Source: Cytobacillus oceanisediminis 2691 (GTDB lineage Bacteria > Bacillota > Bacilli > Bacillales > Cytobacillaceae). From it: a stretch of DNA of 64,000 bases. The notes beneath the pieces are model-generated. The model did not search any database. It saw nothing but the letters and a program-made list of their open reading frames with translations, and was not told the DNA's origin. The stretch lies in the NCBI RefSeq assembly GCF_000294775.2, contig NZ_CP015506.1:2083501-2147500 (forward strand). The letters are read 5' to 3'. Within the stretch, counting starts at the first letter, position 1, and each line of letters opens with the position of its first letter. The position numbers and the translations under genes are program-made. Below are positions 48,569-56,988 of this stretch, piece after piece.

Positions 48569-48605
48569 GAAAATGGTATAATACGGTAAAAAGGCGGTGT
48601 TTATT

Positions 48606-49022
48606 ATGGGCTTCTTTAAAGACGCGATGAAAAAGCGCATTGCACTTGACGTATTAGCAGGCGGTAATAATCTAACTAATAAACAACTAAGCGTGCCGGT
48701 AAGTAAGGCGGTATTAATACAAGGAGATCAGCGTGGTCACGTAACTATCCAAGTACCTTTCGCTTCTAAGTCTCAGTTTATCCTCGACGGAATAGAGTGG
48801 GAAGAATCCGCAACTCGAAGTGCTGGCAAAGCAGCTGTTGGTGCCATTGTTGGCTCTCTCGCTGGTCCAGTCGGAACTATTGCTGGTGCTGCAATCGGCG
48901 GACGCAAGAAGGACAATTCAAAAGCCTTCGTATATTTAATTAATCCGGAGACAAACGCGGAAGTTACAATCCATATTCGCTGCGACCAAAAGACTTATAC
49001 AGAAATTTCTTCCATGATCTGA
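48606..49022 (+). CDS. Glycine-zipper protein of unknown function
   Basis: This 138-residue protein has a central glycine zipper (AAVGAIVGSLAGPVGTIAGA) able to insert in membranes, flanked by soluble parts (VLIQGDQRGHVTIQVPFASK and FVYLINPETNAEVTIHIRCD). The ATG follows AAAGGCGGTG. It ends at a hairpin shared with the convergent DUF2441-like gene. Confidence 0.6.
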   Translation: MGFFKDAMKKRIALDVLAGGNNLTNKQLSVPVSKAVLIQGDQRGHVTIQVPFASKSQFILDGIEWEESATRSAGKAAVGAIVGSLAGPVGTIAGAAIGGRKKDNSKAFVYLINPETNAEVTIHIRCDQKTYTEISSMI

Positions 49023-49030
49023 TGGAATTA

Positions 49031-49063
49031 AATGCCCCAGCAAAGTTCTGTTAGGGCATTTTT
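49031..49063. terminator. Terminator between convergent cargo genes
   Basis: ATGCCC pairs with GGGCAT around a 16-base loop with inner pairing, followed by T5; A/T runs flank both sides. Confidence 0.6.
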
Positions 49064-49065
49064 CT

Positions 49066-49611
49066 TTATTTTTGAACAATATCACCGGTTTCCGAAAGTA
49101 TTTCTAAAACCTTGAACTTACCCTCAAATAAATTCTCCTCAACAGAATCTCCGGGCTCTGCTCCCCAATAATCTTTGGCTTTTCCCTCAAGTTCTTTTAT
49201 GTTTCTAAAGTTTTCTGGTCTAATGTGCAAGTGCGATTCGTCAGTACTGAATACTTTGCCTGTTAATTCAAGTAAAATAAACTGACGATCAACATCTAAT
49301 TGGGTTTTCCAGTAAATAATATCTTCAGCCTTTTTCATTGGCACGACCCACAAACATGTTTGTCGGGAAGGTAATTCAGGGAAAAGCTTGCTACGAATAT
49401 CTTCGAAAACATATTCTCTTAGCATCTTTAGTCCAATCCCCATATCGTACATTCCAGGCTCTTGGTTCTCGTGCAGGTATCTATAATATGGATTGAACCC
49501 TTGGTCAACTCCTGCTGTTCCTTCAAAACCTACTTTGAAGGGAGATGTCTTCTTCCACTCAGCGAATGATTGAATATGTACAAAAATTTCTTTATTTACC
49601 TCTCTTAGCAC
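49066..49611 (-). CDS. DUF2441-like protein, reverse-strand cargo
   Basis: This 181-residue protein has a conserved-looking core EYVFEDIRSKLFPELPSRQT followed by CLWVVPMKKAEDIIYWKTQL and LELTGKVFSTDESHLH, the E..R..PSR..C....W pattern I associate with DUF2441. No catalytic function is known. It is encoded against the late genes close to attR, the usual location of lysogenic-conversion genes. The SD is weak. Confidence 0.55.
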   Translation of the reverse strand: MLREVNKEIFVHIQSFAEWKKTSPFKVGFEGTAGVDQGFNPYYRYLHENQEPGMYDMGIGLKMLREYVFEDIRSKLFPELPSRQTCLWVVPMKKAEDIIYWKTQLDVDRQFILLELTGKVFSTDESHLHIRPENFRNIKELEGKAKDYWGAEPGDSVEENLFEGKFKVLEILSETGDIVQK

Positions 49612-49732
49612 TAATTCACACCTCGATGTTTTTTAATCTTATTGTATTTGAATATTTTCCAGCAGTCTACTAATCTATGGAAACGAATACGCAGCTAGTT
49701 CCGTGGTAAAATTAAAGGCGAGGTGAATTACG

Positions 49733-50548
49733 TTGTTCATATCGCCAATGCTATTACAAAAATCGGAGGAGCCGTTCGACAATTCGGACTATATTACCGA
49801 ATTGAAGCTCGACGGCATCCGCTTAATATATTCCGTAGACACAGCCGGCAAAGTCCGCCTGTATTCGCGACACAATAATGAGATAACCGCAAAGTTTCCG
49901 GAGCTGCACTCGCTCGACCTTCCGCCCGGTACCGTGCTTGATGGTGAGTTGATCGTAACTGACAGTGCAGGCAAGCCGGACTTTGAAGCGATGATGAGTC
50001 GGTTTCAGTCGAGCAAATCGACCGCGCCTGTTAGTTTCGTAGTTTTTGACGTCCTTCAGCGCGAAGGCGAGCGCGTAACTGGCATGTCGTTGCTTGAGCG
50101 TAAGGAATTGCTTGCGGACTTGGTGCCGACTGACTCTGGCTTGCTTTCGAAAGTTCAGTTCGTCGAAGGCCACGGTGCTGCTTATTACAACGCTGTGCAG
50201 GCGCAAGGACTTGAAGGCATCGTCTTGAAGCGAAAAGACTCCCGATACCAGGTCGGCAAGCGATCGGACGCGTGGCTGAAGGTGATTAACTACCAATACG
50301 CCGATGTTTACGTTACTGGATACCGTACAAAGGAGTTCGGATGGTTGCTCGCTGATGACGGAAAGTACCTCGGCGTAATGGAGCTCGGTGTGCCTCCGCA
50401 TGCAAGAGCGAAGGTTTACCGGGCTGAGGTCCGCGAAGAAACGGCTGACTTTGCGTATTTGGCTGATCCGGTTAAATGTCGTGTTAAATTTCGTAATTAT
50501 ACCAAGGCGGGCTTGTTGCGTCTGCCTAGTTTCGTAGAGTGGGTTTAA
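49733..50548 (+). CDS. ligB: ATP-dependent DNA ligase (LigB/YoqV-like)
   Basis: This 271-residue minimal ligase has adenylation motif I KLDGIR with Lys25, motif III-like FVVFDVL, motif IV LEGIVLKR and motif V WLKV, then an OB-fold. The length is close to YoqV of SPbeta (270). It seals nicks with ATP whereas the host uses an NAD ligase. The start is TTG after GGCGAGGTG. Location after the lysis genes suggests an accessory role, perhaps in genome circularisation. Confidence 0.9.
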   Translation: MFISPMLLQKSEEPFDNSDYITELKLDGIRLIYSVDTAGKVRLYSRHNNEITAKFPELHSLDLPPGTVLDGELIVTDSAGKPDFEAMMSRFQSSKSTAPVSFVVFDVLQREGERVTGMSLLERKELLADLVPTDSGLLSKVQFVEGHGAAYYNAVQAQGLEGIVLKRKDSRYQVGKRSDAWLKVINYQYADVYVTGYRTKEFGWLLADDGKYLGVMELGVPPHARAKVYRAEVREETADFAYLADPVKCRVKFRNYTKAGLLRLPSFVEWV

Positions 50549-50637
50549 TCGCCCGCTCTTTTTTCTTTTACTGCATTTTAAATGCTGTTAATATATGGAT
50601 AGTATAGTTGGAATCTTTAAATAGAGGGAGGTAAATG

Positions 50638-51024
50638 ATGTTTTCAATTACAAAGGCAGACGAGTTGGTAAAATCAATTCCTTATTCAATAAATGTTAAA
50701 AATAACCGGAAAGATGGTTTTACTGTCTTTTTAAATCCTTACTTAAAAAAAGAATGGATGATGGTAGTAACAGCAGAAGATCATTTATTTGTAGTTATTA
50801 ATGTATTAAAAGATGACATTGATTTAATGGAAATCTCAAGTATTACTAAAATCCCTATTAAGAAAAGAGGAAAAACTTGTTTAAATTTAAATAAAAATTG
50901 TGATCACATTAGGTTAAGGATTTATGAGGATGATGATATATTTGATTTTAGTGGCCCTCAATTTAAAGAATTTATATTGATACTAAAAAGCTCTTATGAA
51001 AAAAGTGGATGGGTCGCAATATAG
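50638..51024 (+). CDS. Hypothetical AT-rich cargo protein (128 aa)
   Basis: This protein (MFSITKADELVKSIPYSINV... ending SSYEKSGWVAI) is soluble with alternating beta strands. GGGAGG lies six bases before ATG 50638; ATG 50635 is also possible. It is far more AT-rich than the ligase and YolD-like neighbours, suggesting recent acquisition. No family is recognised. Confidence 0.6.
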   Translation: MFSITKADELVKSIPYSINVKNNRKDGFTVFLNPYLKKEWMMVVTAEDHLFVVINVLKDDIDLMEISSITKIPIKKRGKTCLNLNKNCDHIRLRIYEDDDIFDFSGPQFKEFILILKSSYEKSGWVAI

Positions 51025-51124
51025 CGGCTCTATTTTTTTTGTAGATAAAAGAACGTATGTTCGGTTATAATGATGATAACAATAAACGGCCTAAGTTAAA
51101 TTTAGCCGTAAGGAGTTGATCGTT

Positions 51125-51469
51125 ATGGCAATCCGCGATAGAGGCAAGATGAAGTGGCAAGGCGCATTTTTCATGCCTGAGCACGTAAAGATGCTGCGAG
51201 AGATCGAGCGAGATATGATGCGGATGCAAATGCCGTTACTGGACGAATATCAAATCGAGGAAATGGAGCGGCAAGTCTGCGAGGCGATGGAGTTTGCGCA
51301 GCAGGTAAAGTTAACCGTTTGGCGCGACGGATTCACTTACGATGAAATAGGGCGCGTGCATTACCTGGAGCCGATACATAAGGAAGTTCGGCTGAAAACG
51401 GAGCTGGGAACGATCAGTCGGATTAAATTTGCGGACATTATTAACGTAGAAATTATAGACAAGGCTTGA
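51125..51469 (+). CDS. YolD-like protein
   Basis: This 114-residue protein begins MAIRDRGKMKWQGAFFMPEH and has VWRDGFTYDEIGRVHYLEPI and the final IKFADIINVEI, typical of YolD. YolD partners the UvrX/YqjW Y-family polymerase in Bacillus prophages, but no polymerase gene is present in the window. The ATG follows AAGGAG. It is the last gene before attR. Confidence 0.85.
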   Translation: MAIRDRGKMKWQGAFFMPEHVKMLREIERDMMRMQMPLLDEYQIEEMERQVCEAMEFAQQVKLTVWRDGFTYDEIGRVHYLEPIHKEVRLKTELGTISRIKFADIINVEIIDKA

Positions 51470-51539
51470 CCCTTTCGCCTATAATGAAACCGTAAGAGAC
51501 GAACGGAAACCATATCGACAAATAGGCGAAGACTGTGTA

Positions 51540-51602
51540 TGCGGGTGATTGACCGTTGACCTTATCGGTTGATTGAACGGATTGACCTACCGAAAATACA
51601 TA
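51540..51602. promoter_or_regulatory. Right attachment arm with repeated GATTGACC-type words
   Basis: GATTGACC (51548), GATTGAAC (51571) and GATTGACC (51580) occur within 40 bases next to the core, plus TGACCTAC shared with the left arm. Likely arm-type integrase and excisionase sites. Confidence 0.5.
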
Positions 51603-51671
51603 ACGGTCTTCAAAACCGCTTGTGACCACCGTGTGTGGTCAGCTGGGTTCGATTCCCAGGCGGTCCCGCCA
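51603..51671 (+). repeat. attR core repeat (partial tRNA-Sec)
   Basis: This is an identical copy of 13855-13923: anticodon arm, variable arm, T arm, acceptor 3' strand and CCA. The tRNA 5' part is missing, so this copy is non-functional. It marks the right prophage boundary. Confidence 0.92.
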
Positions 51672-51687
51672 AATATACATATAATTG

Positions 51688-51716
51688 CCGCATAGTGGGA
51701 TGCTGTGCGGTTTTTT
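51688..51716 (+). terminator. Original selC terminator, displaced by the prophage
   Basis: CCGCATAG pairs with CTGTGCGG (eight bp with one G-T) around TGGGATG, followed by T6, 17 bases after the attR core. In the uninterrupted chromosome it would lie directly downstream of selC. Confidence 0.75.
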
Positions 51717-51865
51717 GTGCCTATCTATATGTGATAAAACATATTAAATAATTGTTTGCGTAATCTATGCATTGTGAGGATGCGTTGATGATAGACTTAA
51801 GATAGTTAAAAGGGCCTGTTGCTATAAAGACCAGTGGCCACTTTAAAATAGGAGGAAGTAAGTTG

Positions 51866-52360
51866 ATGGATAGTAATGATATATTAATCCGATTAAGATA
51901 TGCGTTAGAAATCAAAAATAGTGAAATGTCAGAGATCTTTAAACTTGGAGGAGTAGAAGTGTCCGTACCTGATGTAGTAAAGATCCTGAAAAAGTCAGAT
52001 GATGAAGAAGAGAATGGCAGCCAAATAAAATTGACAAATAATATGTTAAATTCATTTTTGAATGGCTTCATTATTTATAAAAGAGGTAAACAAGAGCCAA
52101 AATCAGGTCAAAATAATACGCCAGAACCATCCAAAGAAAATACTGCAAATGTAAACAATATCCTTTTAAAGAAAATCAAAATTGCCTTATCTTTAACAAC
52201 AGAGGACATGATAGATGTATTCAAAAAAGCCGGATTAAACGTATCAAAAGGAGAACTCGGAGCGTTTTTAAGAAAAGAGGGACATAAAAATTATAAAGTA
52301 TGCTTAGACAATTTTGCCAGAAACTTCTTAAAAGGTCTAGCGATCAAGTATAGGAGTTAA
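51866..52360 (+). CDS. DUF1456 family protein (YehS-like)
   Basis: This 164-residue protein has two copies of the DUF1456 unit: SNDILIRLRYALEIKNSEMS with FLNGFIIYKRGK, and NNILLKKIKIALSLTTEDMI with FLKGLAIKYRS, as in E. coli YehS. Function unknown. AGGAGG precedes the start; a TTG at 51863 is three bases earlier. It is the first host gene after the prophage. Confidence 0.9.
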   Translation: MDSNDILIRLRYALEIKNSEMSEIFKLGGVEVSVPDVVKILKKSDDEEENGSQIKLTNNMLNSFLNGFIIYKRGKQEPKSGQNNTPEPSKENTANVNNILLKKIKIALSLTTEDMIDVFKKAGLNVSKGELGAFLRKEGHKNYKVCLDNFARNFLKGLAIKYRS

Positions 52361-52485
52361 GGAAGAAAAGAATTGGAGTGATACATATAAAAATAGCCTA
52401 TAAAGCAAAGCTGTCTGAGATTATTTAAAAAGTTAATAGTACATCAAAATTAATTTAACTTTAGAAAGTATAAATGGACTCCGCC

Positions 52486-52536
52486 AAAATTAAAAACGAG
52501 CCTCAGAAATGGTTGAGGAGGCTCGTTTTTAATTTT
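52486..52536. terminator. Strong bidirectional terminator
   Basis: AAAATTAAAAACGAGCCTC and its exact complement form a 19-bp stem with a 13-base loop. It lies between the convergent DUF1456 and WYL genes. Confidence 0.9.
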
Positions 52537-52615
52537 AGTGCTTGACCAGGTATGCGTTAATCGGTAAATGACTGCGGGAAAGGCGCTGATCATCTAGTAA
52601 ACCTTTTTTCTCTGC

Positions 52616-53584
52616 TTATTCCTCATACTCTTTATATAGATTAACAACACTCTCCGCCATTTCCCCCACACTTTTCCTAAGCGAAACAGGACTTACAATT
52701 TTAATCTGATCCCCAAACCCAAGTATATACTCCCTTGCCTCTTGTTCAGTATCAAAGCAAAGACTTGCTGAAATCCATCCATCATCCTTAGGGCTATCCA
52801 TGTGCATCACCTGTACAAATCGCCCAGTAAAATTAATCCGCTGAATAATGGACGGAGACATCTCCACTTCTACCTCAAACCGAGGCAGACTGCTAATGAA
52901 TTTCTGCTTCGATTCCTGCCAATAGCCTGAGAGATCAAAGTCATTCGGTCTGCTGAAGTTCTCATTAATCAATTCGGCATCCAATATTCTTGAAACACGA
53001 TAGCTTTTTATCTTCTCATCAGAAGCAGCTATGAGATACCAAGTGTTCCCTTTAGCGACCAGACCTAATGGATCAACAATTCTGTCGCTCGTTTGTTTAC
53101 CTGCCTTCTCGTATTGAATTTGAAGTTTTTTTTCTTCCCATACCGCCTGCTGGACTATTCCAAATGACTTCATTTCCCGTGGTGTTTGTCTCCACGTGCT
53201 GGTGTCTATATGAATCCGATTGGAAATGTCTTTAACATCCTTTTTCAGGGGAGCAGGAATGGCCGCGAGGAGTTTCTGGCGTGCTTCTTTCCATTCCTCA
53301 CTGATTCCAAGGTCCGCAAGATGCTCGAAAGAAGGGGATAGAAGCAGTGTTTTGATTTCATCTGCTTTTAAACCTGTAAGATTTGTTCTGTATTTTTCAA
53401 GCAGTTTCCATCCGCCAAATTTTCCGCGTTCAGCAAGGACAGGAATGCCTGCAGCACTTAATGCTTCCATATCCCGGTGTATGGTCCGCTCTGTTACCTC
53501 CAATTCTTTTGCCAATTCCCTTGTGGTCATTCTTTCGTTATTTTGAAGCAATAATAATATAGAAATGAGTCTGTCTGCCCGCAT
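52616..53584 (-). CDS. HTH/WYL-domain transcriptional regulator (YafY-like)
   Basis: This 322-residue protein has an N-terminal DeoR-type HTH (MTTRELAKELEVTERTIHRD) and a WYL ligand-sensing domain (GLVAKGNTWYLIAASDEKIK, then SYRVSRILDAEL), plus a C-terminal WCX extension. The ATG at 53584 follows AGGAG by eight bases; GTG 53593 is an alternative. It is divergent from the SDR gene, and a perfect palindrome in the gap suggests direct control. Confidence 0.9.
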   Translation of the reverse strand: MRADRLISILLLLQNNERMTTRELAKELEVTERTIHRDMEALSAAGIPVLAERGKFGGWKLLEKYRTNLTGLKADEIKTLLLSPSFEHLADLGISEEWKEARQKLLAAIPAPLKKDVKDISNRIHIDTSTWRQTPREMKSFGIVQQAVWEEKKLQIQYEKAGKQTSDRIVDPLGLVAKGNTWYLIAASDEKIKSYRVSRILDAELINENFSRPNDFDLSGYWQESKQKFISSLPRFEVEVEMSPSIIQRINFTGRFVQVMHMDSPKDDGWISASLCFDTEQEAREYILGFGDQIKIVSPVSLRKSVGEMAESVVNLYKEYEE

Positions 53585-53618
53585 TCTGTTCACTCCTGGA
53601 CAATAAAAATGTTAAATA

Positions 53619-53633
53619 TGACATTAGATGTCA
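53619..53633. promoter_or_regulatory. Perfect 15-bp palindrome, candidate WYL operator
   Basis: TGACATTAGATGTCA lies between the divergent WYL regulator and SDR genes, flanked by AATGTT/AACATT. Location and symmetry fit an operator controlling both. Confidence 0.6.
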
Positions 53634-53681
53634 ACATTAATGATTATAGTATAGATATAACACAAAAGGGGGCAGATAGGA

Positions 53682-54593
53682 ATGATATCATTAAATGGCA
53701 AGGTAGCATTGGTAGCCGGAGGAACAAGGGGAGCTGGCCGCGGCATTGCCATGGAACTGGGAGCTGCAGGTGCGACTGTGTATGTTACAGGCCGTACGAC
53801 ACGAAATCAGATGTCGGAATATGGCCGCAAGGAAACCATTGAAGAAACAGCTGAATTAGTCAGCGTACTTGGCGGTAAAGGTATTGCTGTCCAAGTGGAT
53901 CATCTGATACCTGATCAGGTGCAGTCATTGATTGAAAGAATTGAGAAAGAACAGGGGAGGCTGGATATCCTCGTCAATGATATATGGGGAAGCGAAAATT
54001 TGATGGAATGGGATATTCCTGTCTGGGAGCATTCCCTGGAGAAGGGGATGAGAATGCTTCGTCTGGCGATTGATACGCATATTATCACAAGTCATTATGC
54101 CCTCCCGCTCCTGATCAAAAATAAAGGCGGATTAGTTGCCGAAATCACAGACGGAACAGAGGAGTACAATCTAAATCGTTACCGTCTGTCTCTATTCTAT
54201 GATTTGGCTAAAAGCTCGGTTATCCGGATGGCCAAAGCGTTGGCACATGAACTTGCTCCTTATGATTGCACAGCGGTTGCTGTTTCACCCGGCTGGATGC
54301 GTTCGGAAATCATGCTGGAGGTGTTTGGGGTAACAGAGGAGAACTGGAGAGATGCTGCCGTTAAGGAGCCTCATTTTGTGATCTCTGAAACACCAAGGTA
54401 TATAGGAAGAGCGATTAGTGCCATTGCAAAAGATCCAGATAAAAAACGGTTAAACGGCGGCTCCTATTCCAGTGGCCAGCTGGCTAAAATGTACAACTTT
54501 CAAGATCTGGACGGTTCGCAGCCGGATGCCTTCAGATATCTGGTGGAGGTCCAGGAGGCGGGGAAACCGGCAAATGCTGAGGGATATAGATAG
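53682..54593 (+). CDS. Short-chain dehydrogenase/reductase
   Basis: This 303-residue SDR has the NAD(P)-binding VAGGTRGAGRGIAME with TGRTTR just after (NADP preference is likely) and the active-site region NLNRYRLSLFYDLAKSSVIR, in which Tyr and Lys sit in the usual relation (Y-x3-K-like). A long C-terminal tail ends NAEGYR. The substrate is unknown. GGGGGCAGATAGGA precedes the ATG. It is divergent from the WYL regulator. Confidence 0.87.
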   Translation: MISLNGKVALVAGGTRGAGRGIAMELGAAGATVYVTGRTTRNQMSEYGRKETIEETAELVSVLGGKGIAVQVDHLIPDQVQSLIERIEKEQGRLDILVNDIWGSENLMEWDIPVWEHSLEKGMRMLRLAIDTHIITSHYALPLLIKNKGGLVAEITDGTEEYNLNRYRLSLFYDLAKSSVIRMAKALAHELAPYDCTAVAVSPGWMRSEIMLEVFGVTEENWRDAAVKEPHFVISETPRYIGRAISAIAKDPDKKRLNGGSYSSGQLAKMYNFQDLDGSQPDAFRYLVEVQEAGKPANAEGYR

Positions 54594-54604
54594 CTTTTCA
54601 TTGG

Positions 54605-54642
54605 AAAACTCCTTTGCAGAACTTCTGCAAAAGGAGTTTTTT
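54605..54642 (+). terminator. Terminator after the SDR gene
   Basis: AAAACTCCTTT pairs with AAAGGAGTTTT, with an inner GCAGA/TCTGC helix, followed by a T run. Confidence 0.9.
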
Positions 54643-54753
54643 AATATGTCTAAGGGAACACGATTTTCTTATCCAAATTTTGGTGAATAATATCGCTTTA
54701 ATCGTTATAATAAAGCCAGGTATATAAATAATTAGGCATATATAGAGGGGAGA

Positions 54754-56829
54754 ATGGTCTTGATCATCCCAGTAAAAAATAATCCCATTTTACCAGTGAC
54801 GATTAGAGTAAAAGACATAGAATCCATCGTTAACTGGTTCGAACAGCATCAGCGATCCTTATATGCAATTGGCTGGTCCTATCTTGGGAATCAACGCAAG
54901 ATAGAGGAGCTTTTTTATCTGGCCATTTTACAGGTGCATAAGGAGCTGCCTAGGTTTAAAAGCAGCACATCTTTCGAAATATGGGTTTTATCTATTTTTA
55001 TCCATATCTGCAGGGAACTTTCTCTTAATAAAAGTTTACAAGCTTCGGAGGAAAGTGATTCCCATCAAAAGATATTTCATGAATTTCAAAAGTTAATAGA
55101 GAAGGAAAGAGAAGTACTAGGTTTAACATACATAAGAGGACTTTCAAAGGACGAAAAAGCACAGCTTCTTCAGGTTTCTTCCGAACAGGTTAAGGAGCTT
55201 TTATTATCAGGACTTCAGTCACTCAGAAACGGAATGGGATATGGAGAGCACTATCACGGCTGTAATGAGTACCAAAAGCTTTACGTTGATTATCTGGAGA
55301 GAAACCTCGAACGGCCAGCAAAAATTGATTTTGAAATGCATATCTATCATTGCCAGGACTGCCAGGAGGATTTAGCAGCCTTACAGGAAGTTATGGTGGG
55401 CTTTACTGAAGCGATTGAGAAATTCCGTGTACCTGATGGTTTTATTGGAAATATCAAAGAACGAGTTGCACAAAGGGAAAGGCATATTCAGCAAAAGAAC
55501 AATAAACGTAAAAGAAATGGCATAATTGCCGCAAGTATATTCGTTCTAGCCATTTTTGCAGGGATTTTTTCAGGTGTCTTTTCAAAGCTTTATTACACCT
55601 GGACAGAAGAAAATCAGGAGCTGCGTGCCTTTCTGCAGGAGGATGTGGGTGAAAGGCTGAACCTGGAAGCAGAAAGTGGTGGGGTGAAAATAAAGATTAA
55701 GAGTGCGATTGCCGATGATACTCAGACCCTTATTTTTTATGAGATAGAAGATTCAAAAGAAAACAATCAATATATGATTAACATTGATGATGGCGTTTTT
55801 ATAGAGAACGAACGGGAGATCATGGTGGCAAACACCTTTCCAAGGTACTTCCCTCCTGATACTGAGATGGAGCTTAATAATAAGGAAAAGAACATATATC
55901 ATGGGAAGATAAGCCTTAGGCCGCTGAAAGAGGATACAGGTAAAGTTAAACTCAAAATAAATAAGGTTATGAAATTAAAACGTAACCCCTCTGATTCCTA
56001 CGTGAATATGGTGCCGGAAGAAGGGGAATGGAATTTTGAAATTCCTGTCACCAAAAAGCCATCCACCGAATATGCGTTAAATGAAAAAATCGAACTTGAG
56101 GGAGTTCCGGTTCGGCTGGATAAACTGATCCTTGCTCCAACAGCGACAATTCTGCAATATAGCATAAATAATGAACAGCCAGCGAAGCGAATTGAAATTA
56201 TTAATTTTAATGATCTTGAAGTTAACAATAAATTTTTGAAAGCTGATCTATATGGAAATTCTTATGTGCATAATCAGCCAGACATAAATTGGAGCATTTT
56301 CCAGGCGAATTTTGAACCTCTTTTTGAAAAAGAAACAAATGAGGTTAAGGTTCAATTTGGCAGTGTGTATTTATCAATTGAAGATCATAAAACAATTAAA
56401 CTTGATGCTTCCAAGGAATACCCTCAAACCTTTAAATATGCAGGCAGCACCATCACCATTAATAAGGTGGAAATAGGTCAGCCGTCCACAGTTATCTTCA
56501 GTAATCATGAAATTAAGAACCGAGCGTATGAATCGCTTCATTACTTTATTGAGACTGAGCAAGGGGAAAATTCAATGGAGGGAGACTATGAAGGAGTCAT
56601 TGTTGATAAAAATGGGAAAGAATATGATATGAATAAAATCACAACAAAAATTTACGAAGAAATGGAACAGCCCCGCCACTTCTTTACTGTTCAAAGCGTG
56701 AAATTACCTGGTAATAAAGTAATTCCTAAAAGCTTAGATATTACAGGATATAATACTACTAAATATTTGGATGATGTAGTAGAGGTTGAGACAGAGCTTA
56801 TTGTAAAAGATAAAGCAGGAACCCAATAA
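54754..56829 (+). CDS. ECF sigma-like/anti-sigma membrane fusion protein (DUF4179-like)
   Basis: This 691-residue protein combines three parts. Residues about 25-165 resemble an ECF sigma factor: LYAIGWSYLGNQRKIEELFY and FEIWVLSIFIHICRELS as region 2, EREVLGLTYIRGLSKDEKAQ as region 4. A zinc-binding anti-sigma motif HxxxCxxC follows (His196, Cys200, Cys203). A membrane helix at about 257-276 leads to a large extracellular part (DUF4179 and DUF5643-like beta domains, with ITLEGVPVRLDKLI-type segments). Starts: ATG 54754 or TTG 54760 after GAGGGG. A membrane-tethered sigma with its own anti-sigma is unusual. Confidence 0.78.
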   Translation: MVLIIPVKNNPILPVTIRVKDIESIVNWFEQHQRSLYAIGWSYLGNQRKIEELFYLAILQVHKELPRFKSSTSFEIWVLSIFIHICRELSLNKSLQASEESDSHQKIFHEFQKLIEKEREVLGLTYIRGLSKDEKAQLLQVSSEQVKELLLSGLQSLRNGMGYGEHYHGCNEYQKLYVDYLERNLERPAKIDFEMHIYHCQDCQEDLAALQEVMVGFTEAIEKFRVPDGFIGNIKERVAQRERHIQQKNNKRKRNGIIAASIFVLAIFAGIFSGVFSKLYYTWTEENQELRAFLQEDVGERLNLEAESGGVKIKIKSAIADDTQTLIFYEIEDSKENNQYMINIDDGVFIENEREIMVANTFPRYFPPDTEMELNNKEKNIYHGKISLRPLKEDTGKVKLKINKVMKLKRNPSDSYVNMVPEEGEWNFEIPVTKKPSTEYALNEKIELEGVPVRLDKLILAPTATILQYSINNEQPAKRIEIINFNDLEVNNKFLKADLYGNSYVHNQPDINWSIFQANFEPLFEKETNEVKVQFGSVYLSIEDHKTIKLDASKEYPQTFKYAGSTITINKVEIGQPSTVIFSNHEIKNRAYESLHYFIETEQGENSMEGDYEGVIVDKNGKEYDMNKITTKIYEEMEQPRHFFTVQSVKLPGNKVIPKSLDITGYNTTKYLDDVVEVETELIVKDKAGTQ

Positions 56830-56887
56830 GGGTTGCCTGCTTTTTTACTTCACCAAAATGGAAACTATTGCAAAATACGTGTGTATA

Positions 56888-56908
56888 GTGTATATATAGT
56901 ATATACAC
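56888..56908. promoter_or_regulatory. Dyad operator for the GntR/YtrA-type regulator
   Basis: GTGTATA and TATACAC flank seven bases just upstream of the GntR-ABC operon, and a further partial GTGTATA precedes it at 56881. YtrA-type regulators bind such AT-rich dyads in their own promoters. Confidence 0.65.
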
Positions 56909-56988
56909 AATATATTAGGGTGTGAAATAATAACTTTGATCCAAATGTAACAATAATAATGGCACTTATTTCGAGATGAGGGATTGGC

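Larger units (their letters stand above)
13855..51671. mobile_element. Intact-looking contractile-tailed prophage integrated in selC
   Basis: The element is bounded by 69-bp perfect direct repeats (13855-13923 and 51603-51671) made of the 3' part of tRNA-Sec. It starts with a tyrosine integrase and contains complete head, contractile-tail, lysis and control modules, almost all on the plus strand. The unit between repeat starts is 37,748 bp. Reverse-strand genes (16740-17272, 20091-20887, 28744-29457, 49066-49611) are candidates for lysogenic expression. No structural gene appears broken, so the prophage may be active. Confidence 0.93.

Noticed and set aside
51603-51671. A second tRNA-Sec gene
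   Set aside because: Only the 3' 69 bases are present; the acceptor 5' strand and D arm are missing, so it is the attR copy and not a functional tRNA.
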